Assembly (NCBI GenBank): GCA_035518815.1
Contig: DATIXG010000117.1
Span: forward strand, 1 to 64,000
DNA length: 64,000 nt
Source of the DNA: AG25 sp035518815
GTDB lineage: Bacteria > Gemmatimonadota > Gemmatimonadetes > Gemmatimonadales > GWC2-71-9
Direction of reading: 5' to 3'
The notes under the pieces were generated by a model, which saw only the letters and a program-made list of their open reading frames with translations, did not search any database and was not told the origin of the DNA. Shown here in pieces: positions 51,201-59,367 of the stretch. The position numbers and the translations under genes were made by a program. The stretch's first letter is position 1, and each line of letters opens with the position of its first letter.

Positions 51201-51396
51201 CCTGTCGGGCGCCGCGGACGTGCTGGCGGCCACCGAGGCGTTTCAGGAGTTCGTGGAGGGCGAGACGTTGGCGCGCCGGACGCAGCTCGGCGCCGTGCTC
51301 GAAGACGCCGACGTGACGCGAGAGCTGGACATCGAAGGACGCCGCGTGACCATCGCGCTGCGACGCTATGACGGACGAAAGGGCGGAACCCGATAA
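48241..51396 (+). CDS. ileS: Isoleucyl-tRNA synthetase, type 2 (IleRS2)
   Basis: A 1051-residue class I synthetase. The HIGH motif is GIHH (NGRPGIHHVFARTIKD), the GxHH variant of some IleRS2 enzymes; KMSKSRGNVVNP is the KMSKS loop. The editing domain has TTTPWTLLSNVAVAVHP and GAFVSADEGSGLVHMAPAFG; C-terminal tRNA-binding domains follow. IleRS2 differs from E. coli-type IleRS1 by a longer C-terminus and natural mupirocin resistance. It heads a cluster with dksA-like, lspA and rluD. ATG overlaps the PNP stop. Confidence 0.96.
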   Translation: MPFPPLDLKVTADALEKQLLATWKHERLFERTMEAARYGPPFVFYEGPPTANGRPGIHHVFARTIKDLVCRYHAMLGQAVTRIAGWDTHGLPVEIEIEKQLNISGKKQIEAYGIEAFNRLCRESVFTYKADWEALSDRIGYWLDYEHAYITYTNEYVETVWWLLKRLYDKALLYRGHKVLPYCPRCETALSSHELAQGYETVQTNSVYVTFPLDGEPRRQLVVWTTTPWTLLSNVAVAVHPDLEYGEYELDGTQYIIAVARAGDVRVGHRAIAEGHRVATHRGRDLTGKRYTRPLDVVPLPSEGKRAVVIAGAFVSADEGSGLVHMAPAFGADDYQAAQQNGLAFVNPVAADGTFQDTRWPEINGKLVTDKETNRLIIDRLKRDGRWLETRPHSHSYPFCWRCDSALIYYARTSWFVRTTAVKSRMLEVNGQVEWHPPEVGSGRFGEWLANNVDWALSRDRYWGTPLPVWECDRQPEHREVMGSYAELFEQGGKPTGDFDPHRPYIDAYKWSCKTCGGTMRRTPEVIDAWFDSGAMPYAQWHYPFAHQAEFQAHFPADFICEGVDQTRGWFYSLLAIGAAAFDQGVYRNVVVNELVLDAQGQKMSKSRGNVVNPWQVIEESGADAVRLYLLGQSQVWVPKRFDVAQIRELVSGPVNALRNTYGFFALYAEEWTPATPTPPVAQRPLVDRWLLARLDETVAAVREAWNGYDVTAGVRAILDFVQEDVSRWYVRANRARFWAPDRAADPAALATLYEALVAAARLLAPAAPFLADWLHRALVGTSVHLASFPADQGRREPELVTAMAAVRRLASLARAAREARNLRVRQPVAKIQVAVPPAVKGPLLRDLLDILAAEVNAKDYEVVASDHELVTPRGKANFRSLGKRYGKDTPRAAAVAAELGAEQLLALERGETVRRGEYEFQPEDVTVTREVKSDWVVEADGPYVVALDPRLTDDLVQEGLAREVVNRVQRLRKDAGYDFSTRIELSLSGAADVLAATEAFQEFVEGETLARRTQLGAVLEDADVTRELDIEGRRVTIALRRYDGRKGGTR

Positions 51397-51824
51397 TGCC
51401 GGCGAAATCGAAAGCCAAGACCAAGACCAAGAGCAAGGGCCTCGGCAAGAAGCAGCTCGCCCACCTCGAGAAGCGGCTGCTGGAAGAGCGCGCGCGCGTC
51501 ATGAAGGAACTCGGGTATTACGGCGAGTCCTTCAACTCGAGCCTCCAGGCATCCGACGGCGATCTGTCCAGCTACTCCTTCCACATGGCGGACCAGGGCA
51601 CCGACGCTATGGAGCGCGAGAAGGCGTTCCTGTTCGCGTCGCAGGAGGGCCGTTACCTCTGGCACGTGAACCAGGCCCTGCGCCGCCTCTACCAGGCGCC
51701 GGAGAAGTTCGGCATGTGCGAGCAGTGCGGGGAAGAGATCAGCTTCGAGCGGCTGGACGCGCTGCCGCACGCCCGGCTGTGCATCAAGTGCAAGGCGAGG
51801 GAGGAAGATGGCAAGCGGCGCTGA
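51396..51824 (+). CDS. DksA/TraR-type zinc-finger protein
   Basis: A 142-residue RNA polymerase-binding regulator of the DksA/TraR class. Lys-rich N-terminus, a coiled coil (LAHLEKRLLEERARVMKEL), the conserved MADQGTDAMEREKAF at the tip, and the C4 zinc finger CEQCGEEI...CIKCK. DksA family members act with ppGpp on rRNA and stress promoters. ATG overlaps the ileS stop by one base and its 3' end overlaps lspA by 17 nt. Confidence 0.88.
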   Translation: MPAKSKAKTKTKSKGLGKKQLAHLEKRLLEERARVMKELGYYGESFNSSLQASDGDLSSYSFHMADQGTDAMEREKAFLFASQEGRYLWHVNQALRRLYQAPEKFGMCEQCGEEISFERLDALPHARLCIKCKAREEDGKRR

Positions 51825-52323
51825 CCGCCGGCACTTCTGGGCGACGGCGGCCGCGATCGTCGTCGCCGACGTGGTAACGAAGCTCGTCGCGGTCTCCTAT
51901 CTCACCCGCCACCAGCCGGTGTCGGTGATCGGCGATACCGTGCAGCTGCGGCTCGTCTACAACCAGTGCGCGGCCTTCGGCGTGTGCGTGGGCGAGCACT
52001 CCCGCTGGATCTTCTTCGCGCTCGCCATCGCCGCGCTGTTCGTGCTCGGCTCCATGGTGCGCGCCACGCGCCCGGGCGACAACGTGCGCATCGTCGCCCT
52101 CGCGCTCGTCTGTGCCGGCGCCCTGGGCAACCTGATCGACCGGATCCGCAACCCCCTCGGCGTGGTGGATTTCGTGGACGTCGGCATCGGGGCGCTGCGG
52201 TGGCCCACCTTCAACGTCGCCGACTCCGCCATCACGGTCGGCGCGATCGCCCTCGCCGTGTCGCTCTGGCTCGAGGGGCGGCACCAGGAGCGCGCGAAGG
52301 AGGCCCAGGCGGCCGAGCCGTGA
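51808..52323 (+). CDS. lspA: Lipoprotein signal peptidase LspA
   Basis: A 171-residue inner-membrane aspartic peptidase with four transmembrane helices. The two catalytic Asp lie in GNLIDRIRNPLGVVDFVD (region III) and WPTFNVADSAI. The usual NxGAAF is NQCAAFG here. It cleaves prolipoproteins after lipid modification, fitting the several lipoproteins in the window. Starts ATG within the dksA-like gene and overlaps rluD as GTGA. Confidence 0.95.
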   Translation: MASGADRRHFWATAAAIVVADVVTKLVAVSYLTRHQPVSVIGDTVQLRLVYNQCAAFGVCVGEHSRWIFFALAIAALFVLGSMVRATRPGDNVRIVALALVCAGALGNLIDRIRNPLGVVDFVDVGIGALRWPTFNVADSAITVGAIALAVSLWLEGRHQERAKEAQAAEP

Positions 52324-53339
52324 CCGGCACCGTGGTCACGTTCTGCGTGGCCGTCTCCGAAACCGAGCGCCTCGACCGCTTCCTCGCCGAGCAGCTGTCC
52401 CTCTCCCGCACCACCGCCGCCCGCCTGATCGCCGACAAGTGCGTGACGTCCGGCGGCCGCGCCCTGCGCGCCTCGGCGCAGCTCGCGCACGGCACCATCG
52501 TCTCCGTCACGCTCCCGCCGGCACCCGATGCGCCCCGCGCATACGCGCCGGCGCAGCGCGACCTCCGGTTCGTGTACGAAGACGAGCACCTCGCGGTGCT
52601 CGACAAGCCCGCCGGTCTCGTGGTCCACCCCGGGCCGGGTCATTGGGACGATTCACTCGTCAACGTGCTGGTGGGGCGCGGCACCGCGCTGTCGCAGGGC
52701 TCCGAGGAGGGGCGGCCGGGCATCGTACATCGGCTCGACCGCGACACGTCGGGTCTCCTGCTGATCGCGAAGACGGACGAGGCGCACCGCCGGCTGGCGC
52801 GGGCGCTCGAGCTGCGCAAGGTCGAGCGGCAATACGCGGCGCTCGCCTGGGGGCATCTCGCGAACCAGCGGGTCACGATCGAGGCGCCCATCATGCGCCA
52901 TCCGTCCGACCGCCAGCGGATGGCGGTGCTGGCGGGCGGGCGGCACGCCGTCACCTACGCGACGGTCGTGGCGCGGTTCGCGCAGACCGATCTGCTGCGC
53001 CTGAAACTCGGCACCGGGCGCACGCATCAGATCCGCGTACACCTCGCGCACGTGGGCCATCCCGTGGTCGGCGACCGCGAATACGCGTTCGGCGGGAGCC
53101 GGCGCGTGACGCCGTCCGAACGCCACGACGCCGAGCGGCTCGAGGCGCTCGCTCCGCGCCAGCTGCTGCACGCCGCGGCCCTGTCGTTCGATCATCCCGT
53201 GACCGGCGCGCGCATGGCCTTGCAGTCCGAGTGGCCCGCCGACCTCCTCCCGGCGCTCGCTGAAGCGGCTCACGACGCCAATTTGCTTGCTCAACGCAAC
53301 CCCTTGCAGTATTTTGGCTTCTTCGCATCGGATGAGTGA
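52320..53339 (+). CDS. rluD: Pseudouridine synthase RluD
   Basis: A 339-residue rRNA pseudouridine synthase. An N-terminal S4-like RNA-binding domain (ERLDRFLAEQLSLSRTTAAR) is followed by the catalytic domain with the Asp in GIVHRLDRDTSGLLLIAKT, then LKLGTGRTHQIRVHLAHVGHPVVGD. It modifies helix 69 of 23S rRNA in the model enzyme. Canonical lspA-rluD order. Overlaps cheW by 8 nt, linking translation machinery and the chemosensory operon. Confidence 0.94.
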   Translation: MTGTVVTFCVAVSETERLDRFLAEQLSLSRTTAARLIADKCVTSGGRALRASAQLAHGTIVSVTLPPAPDAPRAYAPAQRDLRFVYEDEHLAVLDKPAGLVVHPGPGHWDDSLVNVLVGRGTALSQGSEEGRPGIVHRLDRDTSGLLLIAKTDEAHRRLARALELRKVERQYAALAWGHLANQRVTIEAPIMRHPSDRQRMAVLAGGRHAVTYATVVARFAQTDLLRLKLGTGRTHQIRVHLAHVGHPVVGDREYAFGGSRRVTPSERHDAERLEALAPRQLLHAAALSFDHPVTGARMALQSEWPADLLPALAEAAHDANLLAQRNPLQYFGFFASDE

Positions 53340-53781
53340 CGGCGGGACAGTTCGGCTGCTGGTGTTCCGTGTGGGCGCCCTGGCCTGCGCGGCTGCGGCG
53401 GAGACGGTGCGGGAGATCCTGCCGCGCCTCGAACCCACCCGGATTCCCGGCGCGCCCCCGATGGTAGCCGGGCTCGTAAACGTCCGCGGGAGTCTGGTAA
53501 CCGTGGTTGACGGCTGGCGGGCGCTGGACCAGGCGGCACCGACCGGGGAGACTGGGCACGGGACCACCGTGGTGCTGGAGTTGGCCGGCGGCCGGAAGGT
53601 CGTCGGCTTCATGGTGGACGAAGTGATCGACCTCCTCACGGTAGCCGAAGCGACCCTGGAGCGCCGCCAGGCCCTGCCCGGCGTCGATCCCCGCTTGGTC
53701 AAGGCCGTCGGCCGCCGGGACGGAGAACTCTTCATCGTCCTCGATACCGACGCGCTGCTAACCCCCATTCTTGCTTCCTAG
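53332..53781 (+). CDS. CheW-like adaptor
   Basis: A 149-residue single CheW domain: LLVFRVGALACAAAAETVRE, VNVRGSLVTVVDGWRAL, FMVDEVIDLLTV and RDGELFIVLDTDALL in the expected beta-barrel order. It couples CheA to receptors. ATG 53332 overlaps the rluD end by 8 nt; 9 nt before the cheY GTG. No receptor (MCP) gene is visible nearby, so input must come from elsewhere. Confidence 0.9.
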   Translation: MSDGGTVRLLVFRVGALACAAAAETVREILPRLEPTRIPGAPPMVAGLVNVRGSLVTVVDGWRALDQAAPTGETGHGTTVVLELAGGRKVVGFMVDEVIDLLTVAEATLERRQALPGVDPRLVKAVGRRDGELFIVLDTDALLTPILAS

Positions 53782-53790
53782 GGAGGCTGT

Positions 53791-54153
53791 GTGAGCCACA
53801 CTGTCCTCGTCTGCGACGACGCCATTTTCATGCGGACGATGATCAGCGACATCCTGGCGCAAGCCGGCTTCGAGATCGTGGGTGAGGCCGAGACGGGCGC
53901 CCAGGCCGTCGAGCGCTACAAAGAGCTCCGGCCCGACCTGGTCACGATGGACATCGTCATGCCCGACATGGGGGGCATCGACGCGGTTCGCGAGATCGTG
54001 AAGCACGACCCCGACGCGAAGATCCTGATGTGCAGCGCGATGGGGCAGCAGGCCCTGGTGGTCGAAGCCATCCAGGCCGGCGCGAAGGACTTCGTGGTCA
54101 AGCCGTTCCAGCCCTCCCGCGTGCTCGAGGCCGTGCAGCGGGTGCTCGCCTAA
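53791..54153 (+). CDS. CheY-type single-domain response regulator
   Basis: A 120-residue receiver domain: acidic pair Asp9/Asp10 (LVCDDAIFM), phosphoacceptor Asp54 (VTMDIVMPDMGG), Ser82 in CSAMGQQ (switch Thr/Ser) and Lys104 in FVVKPFQPSR. A clear AGGGAGG ribosome site precedes GTG 53791. It is phosphorylated by the adjacent CheA and presumably acts on a downstream motor or polarity module. Confidence 0.92.
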   Translation: MSHTVLVCDDAIFMRTMISDILAQAGFEIVGEAETGAQAVERYKELRPDLVTMDIVMPDMGGIDAVREIVKHDPDAKILMCSAMGQQALVVEAIQAGAKDFVVKPFQPSRVLEAVQRVLA

Positions 54154-54155
54154 CC

Positions 54156-56039
54156 ATGGATCTGTCGCAGTACGCCGAGCTGTTCCTGGCCGAGAGCCGG
54201 GAGCACTTGAGCGCCTGCAACCAGCTCCTGCTCGAGTGGGAGCGCAATCCTGCCGCCCGCGAGCCGGTGAGCGGGCTGTTTCGCGCCGTGCATACCATCA
54301 AGGGCATGGCTGCCACCATGGGCTACGCGCGCGTCGCCGATCTCGCGCACCGCGCGGAAGGCCTGCTCGACGCTCTGCGGCGCGGGAGCGAGGCGGTCGG
54401 GCAGGACGTGCTCCAGCTCCTGTTCCGGACCGTCGACGCGCTCGAGAAGTCAGTGGAGCTCTCGGTCGTGGGCCGGGAAGAGGAGCTTGACGTCGCGGCG
54501 GTGACGGCGGAGCTCGAGCGCGCCGGCACGAACCTCGGGGGGCGCGCCCCGCGTCCGAGTACACCTGCGGCCCCTGCGCCTGCGCCGCCGGTGCCGACCG
54601 TCGCCCGCGGGCGGCTGGTCCAGGTGACGCTCCGCCCGGAGGCGGCGCTCAAGGGCGGGCGCGCGTTGATCGTGTTGCGCAAGGCAGCGGCGCTGGGTGC
54701 GGTGCACGCCGTCTCGCCTCCGCCCGCGGCCTTCGAGGCGGAGGATTTCGACGGACGCTTTGCGTTCCAGCTCGACTCCCAGGCCCCGGCCGACGTGATC
54801 GTCGCGGCGATCCGGACCGCCGGGGACGTCGAGGAGGTCGATGTCGTCGCCGCGGCGCCCGTGGCAGCCCGGGTCGAGGGAACCTCGGGCGAAGCGTCCC
54901 GCACGCGCCACCTGCGCGTCGACCTGCGGCGGCTCGATGCGCTCATGAACCTGATCGGCGAGCTCGTGATCGCGCGCGGCCGGTTGAACGACCTCGCGGT
55001 GGCGCGGCGGGATCCCGAGATCGACGACATCGCGATTCACGTTTCGCGCCTCTCCGGCGATCTCCAGGATGAGATCATCCAGGCGCGCATGACCCCGGTG
55101 TGGCAGGTGTTCGACCGTTTCCCCCGCCTCGTGCGCGACAGCGCCCGCCAGCTGAACAAGCAGGTCGCGTTCCGGGTGGAGGGCAAGGACATCGAGCTCG
55201 ACCGCGCCATTCTGGACGAGCTGACCGACCCGCTCATGCACCTGCTGCGCAACGCGGTGGACCACGGCATCGAGATGCCGGCCGAGCGGCGGAAGGCGGG
55301 CAAGCCGGCCGAAGGCGAGGTGGTGCTCACCGCGGCGCGCGAGCGCTCGAGCGTGACGATCACCGTGTCGGATGACGGGCGCGGCGTGGACCTGCGCAAG
55401 GTGATGGCGCGCGGCAAGCGCGAGGGGTTGATCGATCCCCACGTCGAGTCGCTGAGCGACGACCAGCTGCTGCGTCTCCTGGGCCGGCCCGGCTTCACGA
55501 CCACCGAATCGGTCACGAGCGTGTCGGGCCGCGGGGTGGGAATCGACGTGGCGCTGACCCGGCTGCGGGCGCTGGGCGGCTCGATCGACATCCGGACGGA
55601 GCCGGGGAAGGGCACGAGCTTCGTGCTGCGGCTGCCGGTGACGCTCGCCATCGTACGCGCGCTCATCGCGCGCGTGGGCGACGAGCGCTACGCGCTCCCC
55701 CTCACCTACGTCTCCGAAACGGTGGAGTTTGGCGAGGTGCCGACCACCATGGTGGAGGGGCGCGAGGCGATCGTGCTGCGCGAGCGCGTGGTGCCGCTGG
55801 TCCATCTGCGCCAGCTGCTCACGGCGGGCACGGATACGCCGCCGCCCCGGCGGCCGATCATCGTGCTCGAAATGGGCGAGCGCCGGGCCGGCGTGGTGGT
55901 GGACGGGATGCTGGGCCAGCGAGAGATCGTGGTGAAGAGCTTCGACGCGCCCCAGGGCATGTTGCCGCTGTTCAGCGGGGCGACGATCATGGGCGACGGC
56001 GTGCCCGCGTTGATTCTGGACGCGGGCGGGCTCGTCTAA
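54156..56039 (+). CDS. Chemosensory histidine kinase CheA
   Basis: A 627-residue CheA with all five parts: P1 Hpt (His46 in RAVHTIKGMAA), P2-like CheY/CheB-binding region (about 150-235), P3 dimerisation (RVDLRRLDALMNLIGELV, about 253-315), P4 HATPase (HLLRNAVDHGIE, VSDDGRGVDLRKV, GRGVGIDV), P5 CheW-like (EMGERRAGVVVDGMLGQRE). It phosphorylates CheY. ATG 54156 follows cheY by 2 nt and cheC comes 10 nt after. Separate receptor, CheB and CheR are missing here. Confidence 0.95.
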   Translation: MDLSQYAELFLAESREHLSACNQLLLEWERNPAAREPVSGLFRAVHTIKGMAATMGYARVADLAHRAEGLLDALRRGSEAVGQDVLQLLFRTVDALEKSVELSVVGREEELDVAAVTAELERAGTNLGGRAPRPSTPAAPAPAPPVPTVARGRLVQVTLRPEAALKGGRALIVLRKAAALGAVHAVSPPPAAFEAEDFDGRFAFQLDSQAPADVIVAAIRTAGDVEEVDVVAAAPVAARVEGTSGEASRTRHLRVDLRRLDALMNLIGELVIARGRLNDLAVARRDPEIDDIAIHVSRLSGDLQDEIIQARMTPVWQVFDRFPRLVRDSARQLNKQVAFRVEGKDIELDRAILDELTDPLMHLLRNAVDHGIEMPAERRKAGKPAEGEVVLTAARERSSVTITVSDDGRGVDLRKVMARGKREGLIDPHVESLSDDQLLRLLGRPGFTTTESVTSVSGRGVGIDVALTRLRALGGSIDIRTEPGKGTSFVLRLPVTLAIVRALIARVGDERYALPLTYVSETVEFGEVPTTMVEGREAIVLRERVVPLVHLRQLLTAGTDTPPPRRPIIVLEMGERRAGVVVDGMLGQREIVVKSFDAPQGMLPLFSGATIMGDGVPALILDAGGLV

Positions 56040-56049
56040 AGGAGGCGGC

Positions 56050-56667
56050 ATGGAGGACGTGCGGGACCTCAAGGCGCTCCAGATCGACGCGCTGCGCGAA
56101 GTGGCGAACATCGGCGCGGGCCACGCGGCAACGGCCCTGTCGCAGATGACCAATCGCCGCATCATGATCAGCGTGCCGCAGATCAACATCGCGCGGCTCG
56201 AGGAGGTCCCCGACCTGCTCGGCAATCCGCAGGATGTGGTAGCCGCGGTGCTGATGCACATGCTGGGCGATCTCACCGGGCGGACCCTGCTCCTGTTCCC
56301 GGACGCGGTGGGCAAGCGCGTGTGCGACATGCTGCTGCGGCGTCCGGCCGGCACCACCAAAGGCTACGACGTCCTCGAGCAGTCGTGTCTCAAGGAGGCC
56401 GGCAACATTCTCTCGGGCGCATACCTGAACGCGCTCTCGGACTTCATGGGGATGCTGCTCCTGCCGTCGGTGCCGAGCCTGGTGGTAGACCTGTCGGCGG
56501 CGGTGCTCACGACTGCCTATCTCAACTTCGGCCATGAGCGCGATTTCGTGTTCTGCGTCGAGACCGAGTTCCACATCGACTCGGAGGAAGGGCTCCGGGG
56601 CCACTTCCTGCTGCTCCCCGACCTGGCGTCTCTCAAGGCGATCTTCGACGCCATTCGCTTGACCTGA
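56050..56667 (+). CDS. CheC-type CheY-P phosphatase
   Basis: A 205-residue CheC with two catalytic [D/S]xxxExxN helices: DALREVANIGAGHAATAL and SCLKEAGNILSGAYLNAL, the second ending near LLPSVP. CheC dephosphorylates CheY-P, often with the deamidase CheD, absent here. A strong AAAGGAGG ribosome site marks a high translation rate. CheC is usual in archaea and Firmicutes and points to a chemosensory type different from enterobacterial CheZ systems. Confidence 0.9.
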   Translation: MEDVRDLKALQIDALREVANIGAGHAATALSQMTNRRIMISVPQINIARLEEVPDLLGNPQDVVAAVLMHMLGDLTGRTLLLFPDAVGKRVCDMLLRRPAGTTKGYDVLEQSCLKEAGNILSGAYLNALSDFMGMLLLPSVPSLVVDLSAAVLTTAYLNFGHERDFVFCVETEFHIDSEEGLRGHFLLLPDLASLKAIFDAIRLT

Positions 56668-56670
56668 GCC

Positions 56671-59364
56671 GTGACGGCGCCGGCGCTGTCGGAACGCGAT
56701 CTCGCCGTTCTCCGATCGTTTGCCCGGCGGATCGACCCGTCCGACGCCGGCGCACACAACAACCTCGGCGTCCTCTATTACCGCAAGGGCCTCGTGGACG
56801 AGGCCATCGCGGAGTTCACGCGCGCGCTCGAGCTCGATCCGAAGATGCAGGTGGCGCAGCGCAACCTCGAGATTGCACACCACGACACGGGCTATTACGA
56901 CCGGCGCGTCGCCGAGCTGCAGGAGAAGCTGCGCCAGACGCCCGACGACCGCGACACGCGCTGGGAGCTGGGGCGCGCGTACGCGATCCTCGGCCAGCAC
57001 CAGGATGCGGTGGCCGAGTTCGAGGAGCTGCTCGCGCACCGGCCCGACGACGTGGCCGCCATCATCCAGCTCGGCCTCGCGGAGAAGGCCCGGGGCCGGA
57101 TGGAGATCGCGACCGAGTGGTTCCAGCGCGCCTGCGAGCTCGACCCGACGAGCACCGTGGTGCAGTTCTATCTCGGCGAGGTGTACTACGGGCGCGGCAT
57201 GAACGCCGACGCGCTGGTGGCGCTCGAACGGGCGGTCGCGCTGAATCCGGACAATGCGAACGCGCATTACCTCATGGCGTTCGTGCTGGGCGACCTGGGC
57301 CGCCACGAGGATGCCCGCGCTGCGTCGAAGCGCGCGATCAAGCTCAACCCGCCCCTCGCGCGGGCGCAGACCAATCTCTCCCTCGATCGCTACGCCGCCG
57401 AGAAAAAAGCGACCGACCGGCAGGTCCGCGAGAGCCCCGAGCCGGCGATCGTGGAAGGGAACGCGCTGGCGCACTACAACCTGGGGCTCGCGTTCCGCCA
57501 GAAGGGCTATTACAACGAGGCGCTGCGCGAGTACCGCCTGGCGCTCGAGCGGGGCGAGGACCGGCGGCTGACGCTCCAGGCGATGGCGGAAGTGCACCTG
57601 CTGAAGCGGGACTTCACCGCGGCGCTCGACCTGTACGAGACCCTGCTGCGCGAGGTGCCCGACTCGCCGAAGCTCTGGAACGAGCATGGCGTGGTGCACC
57701 ACCAGAGCGGGCGGAGCGATGCGGCGCTCGTGTCCTACCGGCAGGCCGTGGATGTGGACCCGCGGTACGCGCTGGGGTGGAACAACCTGGGCGTGCTGCT
57801 CGCGCACCGTGGCGAAAGCGAGGACGCCATCCAGGCGTTCCGCACCGCCCTGCAGCTGCCGGGCGGGCTCATGGCGGCCCGGCTCAACCTGGCGCTCCTG
57901 CTCTATCAGCTGCGCCGGTTCCAGCTGGCGCTCGAGGCCTACCGCCAGGTGCTCGCGACCGAGCCCGAGTCGGCCGCGGCGTGGAACGGCATCGGGCTCG
58001 TGCTGGTCGAGCTCAAGCGGTTTGCCGACGCGCGCAACGCGTTCGTGCGCGCGGTCGAGGCCGATGCGCAACACGCGGGCGCGCACTACAATCTGAGTTT
58101 CACGCTCTCGAATCTCGGCGACTACGACGGGGCGCTGCGCGCCACCAAGCGCGCGCTCGAGATCGACCCCTACTACGTCTCGCAGAAGTTCTCGCTCACG
58201 ATCGATCTCCAGTTCGAGCGTGCGACCATCGGGATCGCGCCGGAGATCTCGGCCGACGTGGCGGCCGACACGCTGGGCGAGAATTTCTCGTTCGACCAGC
58301 GTCTCCTGGACAACATCTTCCAGGAGCTGGCGCCTCCGGCGGCGGCGCCCGCGGCGAAGGAAGCTGCCCGCCCGGACGACGCCCTCGCGCTCGCGCGCGA
58401 TTACGTGAGCAAGGGACTGATGGACATGGCGGCGGCGGAGGCCGTGCGCGCCGTGCAGCGCGGCGCGGATCGCGGCGATGCTGCGATTTTCCTGGGCGAC
58501 ATCTTTGCCCGCCGCGGCCTCCACGGCGAGGCGCTCGAGCGCTACCGCGAGGCCCGGACGCTCGACCCGAAGCGCAACGATGCCCGGCTGGGCGAGGTGA
58601 AAGCCCTCCAGGCGCTCGACCGCCAGGAGGAGGCGCGGGCCCTCGCCGAGGAATTGCAGCAGCTCACGCCGGACGACGTGGAAGCGCTTGTGGCGGTCGC
58701 CAAGGGTCGCGCCGCGGCGGGCGACGCGGGCGGGGCGCTCACGGCGCTCCAGCGCGCGCAGGCGCGGGCGCCCGGACGCGCGGACCTGCATAAGCTGCAG
58801 GGCGACGTCGCCCTCAAGGTGAACGACCCGCGCGCCGCGCTCGCCGCGTACAGCGCCGCGCTCGAGCTCGACCCCGGCTACGTCCAGGTGTGGCTCGAGC
58901 TGGGCCGCCTGCACGAGCACAAGCAGGAATGGACCCCGGCGGAGGAGGCGTACACGCGCGCGCTCGACGTCCTGCCGAGCTTCTATGAGGCGGCGCTGGC
59001 CCTGGCCGACCTGCTGCGGCGCACCGGACGCGTTCGCGAGGCGGTGACGCGTTTGGCGACCATGCTCGAGCAGGATCCGTACGATCTCAAGGCCCTGCTC
59101 CTGCTCGGGCGCGCGCTGCTCGACGAGAAGCGGGACGAGGCCGCGCTCGCGGCGTTTCAGCGCGCGCTCAAGTTCGACGCCGAGCAGGTCGAGGCCCTGT
59201 TCCAGCTCGGCGTCGCGCTCGCGCGCCTGCATCGCTACGGTGATGCCGTGGAGGCGTGGGAGCGCGTCACCCGGCTCGATCCGGCCGGTCCATTCGCGCA
59301 GGCCGCGCGGGCCCACGCGCGGACCGCGCTCGACCTGAAGCGCATCTTCACGACGGCGGCCTGA
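56671..59364 (+). CDS. Long TPR-repeat protein in the che-mgl operon
   Basis: An 897-residue protein made of about 20 TPR-like repeats in two blocks (about 25-530 and 565-885). Typical units: AHNNLGVLYYRKGLVDEAIA, WNNLGVLLAHRGESEDAIQA, ALLLLGRALLDEKRDEAALA. The blocks are joined by a linker with FSFDQRLLDNIFQELA, an amphipathic helix. No signal peptide. TPR scaffolds such as SgmX link MglA-GTP to motors at cell poles in Myxococcus; that role is suggested here only by operon context. GTG start 3 nt after cheC. Confidence 0.85.
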   Translation: MTAPALSERDLAVLRSFARRIDPSDAGAHNNLGVLYYRKGLVDEAIAEFTRALELDPKMQVAQRNLEIAHHDTGYYDRRVAELQEKLRQTPDDRDTRWELGRAYAILGQHQDAVAEFEELLAHRPDDVAAIIQLGLAEKARGRMEIATEWFQRACELDPTSTVVQFYLGEVYYGRGMNADALVALERAVALNPDNANAHYLMAFVLGDLGRHEDARAASKRAIKLNPPLARAQTNLSLDRYAAEKKATDRQVRESPEPAIVEGNALAHYNLGLAFRQKGYYNEALREYRLALERGEDRRLTLQAMAEVHLLKRDFTAALDLYETLLREVPDSPKLWNEHGVVHHQSGRSDAALVSYRQAVDVDPRYALGWNNLGVLLAHRGESEDAIQAFRTALQLPGGLMAARLNLALLLYQLRRFQLALEAYRQVLATEPESAAAWNGIGLVLVELKRFADARNAFVRAVEADAQHAGAHYNLSFTLSNLGDYDGALRATKRALEIDPYYVSQKFSLTIDLQFERATIGIAPEISADVAADTLGENFSFDQRLLDNIFQELAPPAAAPAAKEAARPDDALALARDYVSKGLMDMAAAEAVRAVQRGADRGDAAIFLGDIFARRGLHGEALERYREARTLDPKRNDARLGEVKALQALDRQEEARALAEELQQLTPDDVEALVAVAKGRAAAGDAGGALTALQRAQARAPGRADLHKLQGDVALKVNDPRAALAAYSAALELDPGYVQVWLELGRLHEHKQEWTPAEEAYTRALDVLPSFYEAALALADLLRRTGRVREAVTRLATMLEQDPYDLKALLLLGRALLDEKRDEAALAAFQRALKFDAEQVEALFQLGVALARLHRYGDAVEAWERVTRLDPAGPFAQAARAHARTALDLKRIFTTAA

Positions 59365-59367
59365 GCC

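Noticed and set aside
51808..52323. LspA as non-functional because of NQCAAFG
   Set aside because: The Asn and following Ala-Phe remain and both catalytic Asp motifs are intact; substitution is likely tolerated.
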